Shown: positions 7,011-13,979 of the stretch, in pieces
Layout of the letters: each line of letters opens with the position of its first letter
How positions within the stretch are numbered: the stretch's first letter is position 1
Source of the DNA: an uncultured bacterium
GTDB taxonomy: Bacteria > Verrucomicrobiota > Kiritimatiellia > RFP12 > UBA1067
Length of the DNA: 35,931 nt
Reading direction: 5' to 3'
Assembly (NCBI GenBank): GCA_902788415.1
Contig: CADAKF010000003.1
Span: 1 to 35,931 of the forward strand
Translations under genes and position numbers: made by a program
Notes under the pieces: model-generated
What the model saw: the letters and a program-made list of their open reading frames with translations, nothing else
Told to the model about the DNA's origin: nothing
Databases searched by the model: none

Positions 7011-8797
7011 CGCACTCTCTTGATCGCGCCGAACTTGCAGACCTGCGAGCACTGCTTGCAGCCCGCGCAGAGCGACGCGTCGATCTTCATCTGGAAGAAT
7101 CCCTGGCGGATTTCCTTGCCGCGCGTCATCGCGGGGCAGCCCATCTTGAAGCACGCGCCGCAGGCCTTGCACTTGGCCTCGTCGACTTCGCAAAGCCCTT
7201 CTTTCGTGAGCTTCGCCGCGATGCGGCACGGCGCATAGGCGATGACAAGCGCGGGCTCGTTCGAGTCCATCGCCTCTGCAAGCGTCTTCTCCAACGCCAC
7301 AAGATCGTCCGCCGACACCGTCACGACGCGCGAATAGCCGCACGCCCTGGCGATCGCGTCGATTTCGACGACCGGCGCGGGGTTACCGTCCAGCGTCTTG
7401 CCGGAGCCCGGATTGTCCTGATGGCCCGTCATGCCGGTGATGCGGTTGTCGAGAACGATCGTCGTCACCGGCGTCCCGTTGTAGAGCGCCGAGAGAATGC
7501 CCGTCATGCCGCTGTGGAAGAACGTCGAGTCGCCGAGAACCGCGCAGATGCGCCCCTTGAGGCCCGCCTTCTTCATGCCCGCCGCGTTGCCGATCGACGC
7601 ACCCATGCAAATGGTCGAGTCCATCGCATTGAGGGGCGGAAACGCGCCAAGCGTGTAGCAACCGATGTCGCCCGTCACCGTCGCCCCGAGCTTGTGCAGG
7701 ACGTAGAAAACGCCGCGGTGTCCGCACCCAGAGCACAGCACCGGCGGACGACGCGGCAACGTCGCATCCGCCTTGTGCACCTTCGCCTTCGGGACGTCCT
7801 TCAGGATCTCATGGCGTAGGTTCTGCAGGCGGTCGGCGTTGAGCTCAAGCATATTGAGCTCGGTCTTGTGCTCAACGACCTTGATGCCCATCGCCTTGAT
7901 CTGATCCTCGAGGAATGGATCGAGCTCCTCGACGACGAGCAGCCTCTTCACACTCTTCGCGAACTTCTCGACCAGGGCCTTCGGCAGCGGATTCGTCCAG
8001 CCAAGCTTCAGGATGTTGCAGTCCGGGAAGATCTCACGGACGTACTGGTACGCGACGGCGCTCGTCACGATGCCGAGGCCCTTCGCCTTCGCGGAGACGT
8101 TGACGCCTTTCGCGGGCTTCACAATCTTGTTGAACTTCGACGTGCAGGCCATCTTCTCCATCGCCGCCGTGCGCTTCTGCGCGTTCAGGCGCTGCGTCGG
8201 CGCGAACGCCGGCACCGGAATGTTCTTCTGGATGTTCTTCACGTACGGGATGAGCGGATGCGGCTTCGGGCTGAAGTCGCCGAGCTCAACCATGGACGAG
8301 CTGTGGCTCGTGCGCGTCGTGAGGCGGATAATGACCGGCACCTGGAACTTCTCGGAAAGCTCGAACGCCTTCACCGTCATGTCATACGCCTCCTGCGAGT
8401 CGGCCGGCTCGAGGAGCAGCGCGCGCGCGAACTTCGCGAGGTTGCGGTTGTCCTGCTCGTTCTGTGAGCTGTGCATGCCGGGGTCGTCCGCGGAAATGAG
8501 GACGAACCCGCCGAGCGGCCCGACGTAGGTGAACGTCATGAGCGGATCCATCGCCACGTTGAGGCCGACGTGCTTCATCGCCGTCAGCGCGCGCGCACCG
8601 GCCATGGAAGCTCCGACCGCGGTCTCGACGGCGACCTTCTCGTTCACCGCCCACTCGCACCTGATCGTGTCCTTGAACTTCGCGATGTTCTCGAGAATCT
8701 CGGTCGAGGGCGTCCCCGGATAGGCCGACGCCACCACGCACCCCGCCTGCGCCGCCGCATGGGCGACCGCCTCATTTGCACTCAGAAACTTCTTCAC
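7007..8797 (-). CDS. iorA: Indolepyruvate:ferredoxin oxidoreductase, alpha subunit
   Basis: 596 residues, normal for IorA. The N-terminal pyrimidine-binding region begins LSANEAVAHAAAQAGCVVASAYPGTPSTEI. The thiamine-diphosphate region has RRPPVLCSGCGHRGVFY, TGDIGCYTLGAFPP and VLGDSTFFHSGMTG. The C-terminus carries two 4Fe-4S motifs, C543-x2-C546-x2-C549-x4-C554 and C577-x2-C580-x2-C583-x3-C587. With IorB it would convert aryl-pyruvates from aromatic amino acids to aryl-acetyl-CoA, reducing ferredoxin, in the anaerobic cytoplasm. The usual partner iorB is not next to it; rlmI follows instead, with overlapping stop and start. The start is GTG 8797, preceded by AAAGGAG (8810-8816). An extended -10 (8824-8832) upstream should drive the set that extends to the RND pump. 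Confidence 0.96.
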   Translation of the reverse strand: MKKFLSANEAVAHAAAQAGCVVASAYPGTPSTEILENIAKFKDTIRCEWAVNEKVAVETAVGASMAGARALTAMKHVGLNVAMDPLMTFTYVGPLGGFVLISADDPGMHSSQNEQDNRNLAKFARALLLEPADSQEAYDMTVKAFELSEKFQVPVIIRLTTRTSHSSSMVELGDFSPKPHPLIPYVKNIQKNIPVPAFAPTQRLNAQKRTAAMEKMACTSKFNKIVKPAKGVNVSAKAKGLGIVTSAVAYQYVREIFPDCNILKLGWTNPLPKALVEKFAKSVKRLLVVEELDPFLEDQIKAMGIKVVEHKTELNMLELNADRLQNLRHEILKDVPKAKVHKADATLPRRPPVLCSGCGHRGVFYVLHKLGATVTGDIGCYTLGAFPPLNAMDSTICMGASIGNAAGMKKAGLKGRICAVLGDSTFFHSGMTGILSALYNGTPVTTIVLDNRITGMTGHQDNPGSGKTLDGNPAPVVEIDAIARACGYSRVVTVSADDLVALEKTLAEAMDSNEPALVIAYAPCRIAAKLTKEGLCEVDEAKCKACGACFKMGCPAMTRGKEIRQGFFQMKIDASLCAGCKQCSQVCKFGAIKRVR

Positions 8798-8823
8798 TTC
8801 CTTCGAGTCTCCTTTAAAAGCGT

Positions 8824-8832
8824 ATTATACCA
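8824..8832 (-). promoter_or_regulatory. Extended -10 promoter of iorA
   Basis: TGGTATAAT on the minus strand, 26 nt before the GTG of iorA and only 3 nt beyond the lepA stop codon. No -35 box is evident. It probably starts the transcript iorA-rlmI-lipoprotein-adaptor-pump, since no other promoter-like element is seen down to gpmI. Confidence 0.75.
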
Positions 8833-8835
8833 AAA

Positions 8836-10647
8836 TCAGTGTTCCTTAATCGTCCCCTTCAGGACGGCAATGAAGGCAGATTGCGGCACGTTGACGTGCC
8901 CGAACTCCTTCATGCGCGCCTTGCCGCGCTTCTGCTTCTCGAGGACCTTCATCTTGCGCGTCACGTCGCCGCCGTAGAGCTTGGCGAGGACGTCCTTGCG
9001 GAACGGACGGATGTCCTCGCGCGCGATGATCTCGCGCCCGATCGCCGCCTGCACCGGAATCTTGAACTGGTGCGGCGGAATCGTCTCCGCGAGCGCCTTG
9101 CACATCTGGATGCCGCGCGTGCGCGCCTTGTCGCGGTGCACCATCGACGCGAACGCGTCCACCGTCTCGCCGTTGAGGAGAATGTCCATCCGCACGATGT
9201 CCGACACCTGGTAGCCCGCCGGCTCGTAGTCCATCGACGCATAGCCGTGCGAGACGGACTTGAGCGTGTCGTGAAAGTCGATCAGGATCTCGTTGAGAGG
9301 CAGCATGCAATGCAGCATCACGCGCTTCGCGTCGATCGTCTCCGTGCCCTCAACCATCCCGCGACGGTCCATCACGATGCGCATCACGTCGCCGATCGCC
9401 TCCGACGGCGTGATGATGCGCGCCTTGAGGATCGGCTCGGAAATCGTCTCGAGGACGGACGGATCGGGCATCTGCAGCGGATTGTCGAGGTCCTTCTCCT
9501 CGCCGCTCTTCAATTTCAGCTTGTAGACGACGCCCGGCGAGGTGGAAATGATGTCGAGCCCGAACTCGCGGCGGAGGCGCTCCTGCACAATCTCCATGTG
9601 GAGAAGACCGAGGAACCCGCAGCGGAAGCCGAAGCCGAGCGCGAGCGAACTCTCGTGGTGGAACGTGAACGCCGAGTCGTTGAGATGCAGCTTCTCCAGG
9701 CCCGCCTCGACCTTCTGGAACTCGTCCGTCGACATCGGATAGATGCCGCAGAACACGGTCGGATGAATGTCGTGGAAGCCGGGCAAGGGCTCCGTCGCGC
9801 CGAGCTTCGACGTCGTCACCGTGTCGCCAATCTTGATCTCGCTCGGATCCTTCACCGTGCCGACGATGTAGCCGACCTCGCCCGCCGAAAGCCACTGGAC
9901 GGGCTTCTTCGTCGGCGAGAAGATGCCGACCTCATGGACGGTCGTCGAGACGCGCGAGCCCATGAACGTCACGTTCTGTCCGGCGGAAATCGACCCGTCC
10001 ATCACGCGCACGTAGGTGATGACGCCGCGGAACTCGTCGAAGACCGAGTCGAAGACGAGCGCCCTCAGCGGCGCATCCGTCCCCCTCGTCTCCGGCGGCG
10101 GGATGCGCTTGACGATCGCCTCGAGGACGTCCGGACACCCGACGCCCGTCTTCGCGGAGACCAGGAGCGGATCGTCCATCGGAATCGCGAGAATGTCCTC
10201 GACCTCGCGCGAGACCTCCTTCACGTCCGCGCCCGGCAGGTCCACCTTGTTGAGGACCGGCACGATCTCGAGCTTCGCGTCCTGTGCGAAGTAGGTGTTG
10301 GCGACCGTCTGCGCCTCGACGCCCTGCGCGGCGTCAACGACGAGGAGCGCCCCCTCGCACGCGCCCATGGAGCGCGAGACCTCGTAGGCGAAGTCGACGT
10401 GACCGGGCGTATCCAGGAGGTTGAAGAGGTAGGTCTTGCCGTCCTTTGCCTCGTAGTGCATCGAGACGGGATGCGACTTGATCGTGATGCCGCGCTCGCG
10501 CTCGAGGTCCATCGCGTCGAGCGTCTGCTCCTTGAGCTCGCGCGCGCTGATCGCGTGGGTCAGTTCGAGAATGCGGTCGGAAAGCGTCGTCTTCCCATGG
10601 TCGACATGGGCGATGATACAGAAATTGCGAATGTTCTCGAGCTTCAT
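8836..10647 (-). CDS. lepA: Elongation factor 4 (LepA)
   Basis: 603 residues from ATG 10647, the usual LepA length. The start MKLENIRNFCIIAHVDHGKTT matches the family N-terminus, so the longer in-frame ORF from 10713 is rejected. GTPase motifs: G1 AHVDHGKTT (13-21), G3 DTPGHVDF, G4 NKVDLPGAD and G5 SAKTG. The LepA-specific C-terminal domain ends KRGKARMKEFGHVNVPQSAFIAVLKG. It is a ribosome-binding translational GTPase that acts under stress or on stalled ribosomes. No good Shine-Dalgarno sequence precedes the ATG, but a 39-codon ORF ends 10 nt upstream, so LepA translation may depend on coupling to that ORF. The shared extended -10 lies at 10800-10808. Confidence 0.97.
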   Translation of the reverse strand: MKLENIRNFCIIAHVDHGKTTLSDRILELTHAISARELKEQTLDAMDLERERGITIKSHPVSMHYEAKDGKTYLFNLLDTPGHVDFAYEVSRSMGACEGALLVVDAAQGVEAQTVANTYFAQDAKLEIVPVLNKVDLPGADVKEVSREVEDILAIPMDDPLLVSAKTGVGCPDVLEAIVKRIPPPETRGTDAPLRALVFDSVFDEFRGVITYVRVMDGSISAGQNVTFMGSRVSTTVHEVGIFSPTKKPVQWLSAGEVGYIVGTVKDPSEIKIGDTVTTSKLGATEPLPGFHDIHPTVFCGIYPMSTDEFQKVEAGLEKLHLNDSAFTFHHESSLALGFGFRCGFLGLLHMEIVQERLRREFGLDIISTSPGVVYKLKLKSGEEKDLDNPLQMPDPSVLETISEPILKARIITPSEAIGDVMRIVMDRRGMVEGTETIDAKRVMLHCMLPLNEILIDFHDTLKSVSHGYASMDYEPAGYQVSDIVRMDILLNGETVDAFASMVHRDKARTRGIQMCKALAETIPPHQFKIPVQAAIGREIIAREDIRPFRKDVLAKLYGGDVTRKMKVLEKQKRGKARMKEFGHVNVPQSAFIAVLKGTIKEH

Positions 10648-10657
10648 GCCGCGTGGC

Positions 10658-10777
10658 TCACTTGAGTCCGCGGAACGCCCGGAGAATGCTGCCGATCGTG
10701 TCGACAGTCGCATCCTGCAAGATGCCCTTCGTCAGCATCCAAAATTCCGCGCCCAGTTCCGCTTTAGAATACGCCAT
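10658..10777 (-). CDS. Small hypothetical protein (39 residues) upstream of lepA
   Basis: ATG 10777 to TGA 10660-10658 gives 39 residues, beginning MAYSKAELGAEFWMLTKG and ending SILRAFRGLK. Three things support translation: an extended -10 (10800-10808), AAGGAG 8 nt before the ATG, and an intact frame ending 10 nt before the lepA ATG. The leader would be about 16 nt. The sequence is amphipathic, with no signal peptide, membrane segment or recognised motif. I do not recognise the family. It could be a small protein in its own right or a leader whose translation feeds ribosomes onto lepA, which lacks its own clear ribosome-binding site. Confidence 0.65.
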   Translation of the reverse strand: MAYSKAELGAEFWMLTKGILQDATVDTIGSILRAFRGLK

Positions 10778-10799
10778 GACAATCTCTCCTTGTCCTATA

Positions 10800-10808
10800 A
10801 TTATACCA
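10800..10808 (-). promoter_or_regulatory. Extended -10 promoter of the small ORF and lepA
   Basis: TGGTATAAT on the minus strand, followed by a leader of about 16 nt containing AAGGAG. No -35 box is recognisable. Confidence 0.75.
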
Positions 10809-10817
10809 AATCTAATC

Positions 10818-10852
10818 GCACGAGGCACCAAGCATCAGGCACTATGCTCCAA
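10818..10852 (+). repeat. Five degenerate heptamers at the end of the sugar transferase gene
   Basis: 35 bp divide into GCACGAG, GCACCAA, GCATCAG, GCACTAT and GCTCCAA. All begin GC, and the first four begin GCA. The TAG stop codon of the sugar transferase (10844-10842) lies in the fourth unit, so the repeat sets the C-terminus. Confidence 0.75.
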
Positions 10853-11495
10853 ACTCGCTCATCGTCGCTTCGCCGTCGTGCGAGATATTCTTCGCGGCAA
10901 TCACCTGCCAGAACGTCATCCAGAGGATCTTGAAATCGAGCCACGTCGACCGGCCGTCCACGTAATCGACGTCATAGCGGAACTTCGTCTCCCAGTCGAG
11001 CGCGTTCCGCCCGTGCACCTGCGCCCAGCCCGTGATCCCCGGCAGCACCTCGTGCCGACGGTTCTGCTCGGACGTGTAGCGCGGCAAATAGCGGACGGGT
11101 AGCGGACGCGGCCCCACGAGCGACATCTCGCCCTTCACGACGTTCCAAAGCTCCGGCAGCTCGTCCAGCGACGCCGCGCGGAGGAACCGCCCGAGACGCG
11201 TCAGCCGTTCCTCGTCCGTCCCCTCTCCCGCGCGCATCGTCCGGAACTTGTAGAGCGTGAATGGTCGTCCGTTCAGTCCTGCCCTGTCCTGTGTAAATAG
11301 GATAGGCCACCCCAGGTTCATCCAGACCGCAAGCGCGACGAGCGCCGCGACCGGGATCCAGATCGGCGCAAGAAAAACAATGATCGCCAGATCGAGAATG
11401 CGCTTCCCGCGATTGCGGTCCTTCGCGACCATGGGGACCGATCCCGCCGCCAGCATCCGGTTGAACTTCCACTTCACGAACGACACCGTCCTCAT
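10842..11495 (-). CDS. Polyprenyl-phosphate sugar-1-phosphate transferase (bacterial sugar transferase family)
   Basis: 217 residues, PF02397 type. A membrane segment (about 33-62, ILDLAIIVFLAPIWIPVAALVALAVW) precedes the cytoplasmic catalytic domain. Motifs: RAGLNGRPFTLYKFRTM, SLDELPELWNVVKGEMSLVGPRPL with the Asp-Glu catalytic pair of PglC-like enzymes, and LPGITGWAQVHGRNAL. The enzyme should move a sugar-1-phosphate from a UDP-sugar to undecaprenyl phosphate, the first step of surface polysaccharide or glycan assembly. No large N-terminal membrane domain is present, so it is the small monotopic type. It starts with ATGA overlapping the uvrB stop, so it is co-translated with a DNA-repair gene, and no polysaccharide genes are adjacent. 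The sugar donor is unknown. Confidence 0.93.
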   Translation of the reverse strand: MRTVSFVKWKFNRMLAAGSVPMVAKDRNRGKRILDLAIIVFLAPIWIPVAALVALAVWMNLGWPILFTQDRAGLNGRPFTLYKFRTMRAGEGTDEERLTRLGRFLRAASLDELPELWNVVKGEMSLVGPRPLPVRYLPRYTSEQNRRHEVLPGITGWAQVHGRNALDWETKFRYDVDYVDGRSTWLDFKILWMTFWQVIAAKNISHDGEATMSEFGA

Positions 11496-13522
11496 TTGCG
11501 TTTCTTCAGCTCCTTGATCTGATCACGAAGATACGCCGCCCGCTCAAACTCCAGGTTGTCCGCCGCCTCCAGCATGTCCTTCGTGAGTTCGGCAATCAAG
11601 TCAGCCGGCGAGGACTCTCGACCCGAGACAGAAGACGAACCCGTCCGCTGTACGACTTCGACTCCCGATTTCGACTTAAAGACATATGCCGACTCATTGA
11701 TCGCCCTCTTCACCGAATGCGGCGTAATCCCATGCTCTTCGTTATATTTAATCTGCTTCTCGCGGTGCCCTCTCGTGATCCTGAGCAAATCCCGGATCGC
11801 GTCCGTCTGATGGTCGGCATACAGAATGACACGTCCCTTCTCATGCCGCGCCGTGCGCCCCGCAGTCTGCACGAGCGACGTCGTCGACCTCAGGAACCCC
11901 TCCTTGTCCGCGTCGAGAATCGCCACAAGCGCAACCTCCGGAAGGTCCAGTCCCTCCCGGAGCAGGTTGATGCCCACCAAGACGTCGAACTCGCCCTTCC
12001 GAAGCCGCTGCAAAATCGCCACGCGCTCGATCGCGTCGATGTCGCTGTGCAGGTATTCAACGCGAATCCCCGCCTCGTGCAGATACTGGCTTAAATCCTC
12101 CGCCGACCTCTTCGTCAGCGTCGTCACCAAAACCCGCTCGCCCAGTGGAGAAGCGGAATCCTTTCCGCTTGTAGAAGAAGAACTCCGTGGACCATTAACA
12201 ACCTTCTCAATCTCCCCTATCAAATCATCGATCTGCCCCTTCAGCGGCCTGATCTCGATCTCGGGATCCAAGAGTCCCGTCGGCCGGATCACCTGCTCGG
12301 CGACCGTCTTCGCCTCACCATACTCGTAGTCGCCCGGCGTCGCCGAGCAGTAGACGATCTGCTTGACCTTCGCGTTAAACTCGTCGAAGGTGAGGGGGCG
12401 GTTGTCCTTGGCGCTCGGCAGCCGGAAGCCGTAGTCGACGAGTTTCGTCTTCCGCGCCTGGTCGCCGTTGTACATCGCGCGGATCTGCGGAACCGAGACG
12501 TGACTTTCATCGATGATGGTGAGGAAGTCGTCCGGGAAGTAGTCTATGAGGCACTCGCCCGCCGAACCCGGGGCGCGTCCCGTGAGCGGCCTCGAGTAAT
12601 TCTCGATGCCGTTGCAGTAGCCGAGCTCGCGCATCATCTCGATGTCGTATTCGGTGCGTTCGCGAAGCCGCTGCGCCTCGAGGAGCTTCCCCTTGGACGC
12701 GAAGAACTTGAGCCGTTCGTCGAGCTCGGCCTCGATGCGCTTGAACGCCGCCTCGAAACGGTCCTTGCCCATCACAAACTGCTTCGCGGGCGTAATGACG
12801 ACGGTCGGCATCGTGACGCCACATTTGCCCGTGAGTGGATCCAGCTCCCTTATCGAATCGACGTCATCGCCAAAAAACTCGACGCGAATCGCCTTCGTCT
12901 CGTACGCAGGGAAGATGTCCAGGACGTCGCCCCTCACCCGGAACGTCCCCGGCTGGAAGTCAAAGTCATTCCGCGTATACTGCGCCTCAACGAGCTCGGC
13001 GATGACCCCACTTCTTCCTCGACCTAGACCTCCGACCTCGACCTTGACCGTAAGGTCCCTATACTCATCCGACTCCCCCAACCCGTAGATGCAGCTCACG
13101 GACGATACGACGATCACGTCCTTCCGTGCGATGAGCGCATTTGTCGCGGCAAGGCGGTAACGCTCGATTTCCTCGTTGATGGACGCGTCCTTCTCGATGT
13201 AGGTATCGGTCTGGGGGATGTAGGCTTCGGGCTGGTAGTAGTCGTAGTAGGAGATGAAGTACTCGACGGCGTTTTCGGGAAAGAACTCCTTCAGCTCGGC
13301 GAAGAGCTGCGCGGCGAGCGTCTTGTTGTGGCTCAGGATCAGCGTCGGACGATTCCACTTGGCGATTAAATTCGCCATCGTGAAGGTCTTGCCCGACCCC
13401 GTGACACCCTGCAGGATGAGGCGATCTTCGCCGCGCTTCAGCCCCTCGTAAAGCGCCGCGATCGCCTCCGGCTGGTCTCCAGTCGGCTTGAATTTCGACT
13501 TCAGCTTGAATATTTCGCCCAT
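11492..13522 (-). CDS. uvrB: Excinuclease ABC subunit B
   Basis: 676 residues, the usual UvrB size. Walker A GVTGSGKT (39-46); the damage-binding beta-hairpin YFISYYDYYQPEAYIPQTDTYIEKD (about 87-111); the DESH box; motif RVLVTTLTKRSAEDLSQYL; QTAGRTARH; and a C-terminal UVR motif (AADNLEFERAAYLRDQIKELK) for UvrC contact. It verifies DNA damage with UvrA and loads UvrC in nucleotide excision repair. The palindromic element sits near residue 451, so that NGPRSSSSTSGKDSASPLG replaces the short loop before RVLVTTLTK. Heptamers (11613-11640) fill the linker before the UVR motif, and a GACC-rich repeat (13021-13049) encodes VEVGGLGRGRSG. The -10 element lies 8 nt before the ATG, so the mRNA should be nearly leaderless. 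Confidence 0.98.
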   Translation of the reverse strand: MGEIFKLKSKFKPTGDQPEAIAALYEGLKRGEDRLILQGVTGSGKTFTMANLIAKWNRPTLILSHNKTLAAQLFAELKEFFPENAVEYFISYYDYYQPEAYIPQTDTYIEKDASINEEIERYRLAATNALIARKDVIVVSSVSCIYGLGESDEYRDLTVKVEVGGLGRGRSGVIAELVEAQYTRNDFDFQPGTFRVRGDVLDIFPAYETKAIRVEFFGDDVDSIRELDPLTGKCGVTMPTVVITPAKQFVMGKDRFEAAFKRIEAELDERLKFFASKGKLLEAQRLRERTEYDIEMMRELGYCNGIENYSRPLTGRAPGSAGECLIDYFPDDFLTIIDESHVSVPQIRAMYNGDQARKTKLVDYGFRLPSAKDNRPLTFDEFNAKVKQIVYCSATPGDYEYGEAKTVAEQVIRPTGLLDPEIEIRPLKGQIDDLIGEIEKVVNGPRSSSSTSGKDSASPLGERVLVTTLTKRSAEDLSQYLHEAGIRVEYLHSDIDAIERVAILQRLRKGEFDVLVGINLLREGLDLPEVALVAILDADKEGFLRSTTSLVQTAGRTARHEKGRVILYADHQTDAIRDLLRITRGHREKQIKYNEEHGITPHSVKRAINESAYVFKSKSGVEVVQRTGSSSVSGRESSPADLIAELTKDMLEAADNLEFERAAYLRDQIKELKKRK
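11613..11640 (+). repeat. Four degenerate heptamers in the uvrB linker
   Basis: Units GACTCTC, GACCCGA, GACAGAA and GACGAAC, all beginning GAC with a strict 7-bp period. In the uvrB frame they encode the Ser-rich SSSVSGRES segment before the UVR motif. Confidence 0.65.
12144..12170 (-). repeat. Palindromic in-gene element, copy 2 (in uvrB)
   Basis: 27-bp unit with core AAGCGGAATCCTTTCCGCTT at 12151-12170. In the uvrB frame it reads SGKDSASPL. UvrB proteins I recall have a short charged loop at this place, directly before the conserved helicase motif. Confidence 0.92.
13021..13049 (+). repeat. GACC-rich quasi-tandem repeat in uvrB
   Basis: GACC recurs at 13021, 13027, 13034, 13040 and 13046, at steps of 6 or 7 bp. 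It encodes the Gly-rich VEVGGLGRGRSG segment in the frame of uvrB. The period is not strict, so this is weaker than the other repeat blocks. Confidence 0.4.
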
Positions 13523-13530
13523 TTCCCTGT

Positions 13531-13539
13531 ATTATACCA
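13531..13539 (-). promoter_or_regulatory. Extended -10 promoter of uvrB (leaderless)
   Basis: TGGTATAAT on the minus strand, with only 8 nt (ACAGGGAA) between the -10 hexamer and the uvrB ATG. A start site 6-7 nt after the hexamer would leave a leader of 0-3 nt. It stands back to back with the tRNA promoter. Confidence 0.75.
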
Positions 13540-13546
13540 TACCCCC

Positions 13547-13577
13547 TTGCATTTCCACCAGCCATTATGATATACTA
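13547..13577 (+). promoter_or_regulatory. Probable promoter of tRNA-Asn
   Basis: TTGCAT (13547-13552) could serve as -35. TATACT (13572-13577, spacer 19) or the overlapping TATGAT (13567-13572, spacer 14) could serve as -10. Neither spacing is ideal. TATACT lies 17 nt before the tRNA 5' end. Confidence 0.5.
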
Positions 13578-13594
13578 CGCATCACTTGACCATT

Positions 13595-13669
13595 CGGGTG
13601 TGGCGCAGTGGTAGCGCAGTTGACTGTTAATCAATTGGTCGCTGGTTCGAATCCAGCCACCCGAGCCAA
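13595..13669 (+). tRNA. tRNA-Asn (anticodon GTT), CCA encoded
   Basis: 75 nt fold as a cloverleaf. The acceptor stem TCGGGTG pairs with CACCCGA (13659-13665). The D stem is GCGC/GCGC around a GTGGTA-type loop. The anticodon stem GTTGA/TCAAT closes loop CTGTTAA with anticodon GTT. The T arm is GCTGG-TTCGAAT-CCAGC. The discriminator is G, followed by an encoded CCA (13667-13669). It reads AAC and AAU codons. It is the only plus-strand gene in the window, transcribed divergently from uvrB and convergently with the oxidoreductase remnant. Confidence 0.96.
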
Positions 13670-13681
13670 GCAAAGCAAAAC

Positions 13682-13711
13682 CGCGCCCCGTTCGAGGCGC
13701 GATTTTTGTTT
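13682..13711 (+). terminator. Intrinsic terminator of tRNA-Asn
   Basis: A 6-bp GC stem, CGCGCC (13682-13687) with GGCGCG (13696-13701), has an 8-base loop and is followed by ATTTTTGTTT. It starts 12 nt after the tRNA. An A-rich stretch before the stem might allow weak function on the other strand. Confidence 0.82.
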
Positions 13712-13732
13712 ACCACGACCACTTACCTTTAA

Positions 13733-13970
13733 CTACTGCTCGAGCGCCAGAATCGCAAGCCGGCAGTGGCTCAGCGCGTCCGTCGCGATGTACACCGCCT
13801 CCAGCTTGTCCTCGCCCGCGTGCCTGATCATCTCCTCGCAGCTCGGATACGCCTTTTTCGCCTTCACGCGCTCCTGCAGGAGCTTCAGCTTCTCGGGCAG
13901 CAGCTCGGCGCACGCGACGACCTCCACGTTCGGATGATCCTGGTAGGCGAAGGCGGAGCCGAAGTCGCAG
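13733..13970 (-). pseudogene. Remnant of a Gfo/Idh/MocA-family oxidoreductase
   Basis: The minus-strand frame ending at TAG 13735-13733 encodes a fragment of about 79 residues. FGSAFAYQDHPNVEVVACAELLPEKLKLLQERV and EAVYIATDALSHCRLAILALEQ match the N-terminal NAD(P)-binding domain of this family: helix after the glycine loop, acidic end of strand 2, then the conserved DAVyIATp..H segment. The first strand with the GxGxxG loop is missing, and the frame stops exactly where GKHV would continue, so the substrate-binding domain is absent too. No start codon fits the missing part. A TATAAT-like element (13971-13979) lies directly before it and contains the deacetylase stop codon. It looks like an internal fragment left by deletion or recombination beside the tRNA gene. 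Confidence 0.75.
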
Positions 13971-13979
13971 ATTATATCA
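13971..13979 (-). promoter_or_regulatory. Extended -10-like element at the deacetylase stop codon
   Basis: TGATATAAT on the minus strand. The TGA is the deacetylase stop codon (13979-13977). No intact gene follows, only the oxidoreductase remnant, so it may be a stranded promoter or chance. Confidence 0.4.

Noticed and set aside
10648-10713. 22-codon N-terminal extension of LepA
   Set aside because: It overlaps the small ORF out of frame, and LepA proteins begin at the MKLENIRNF-like sequence.
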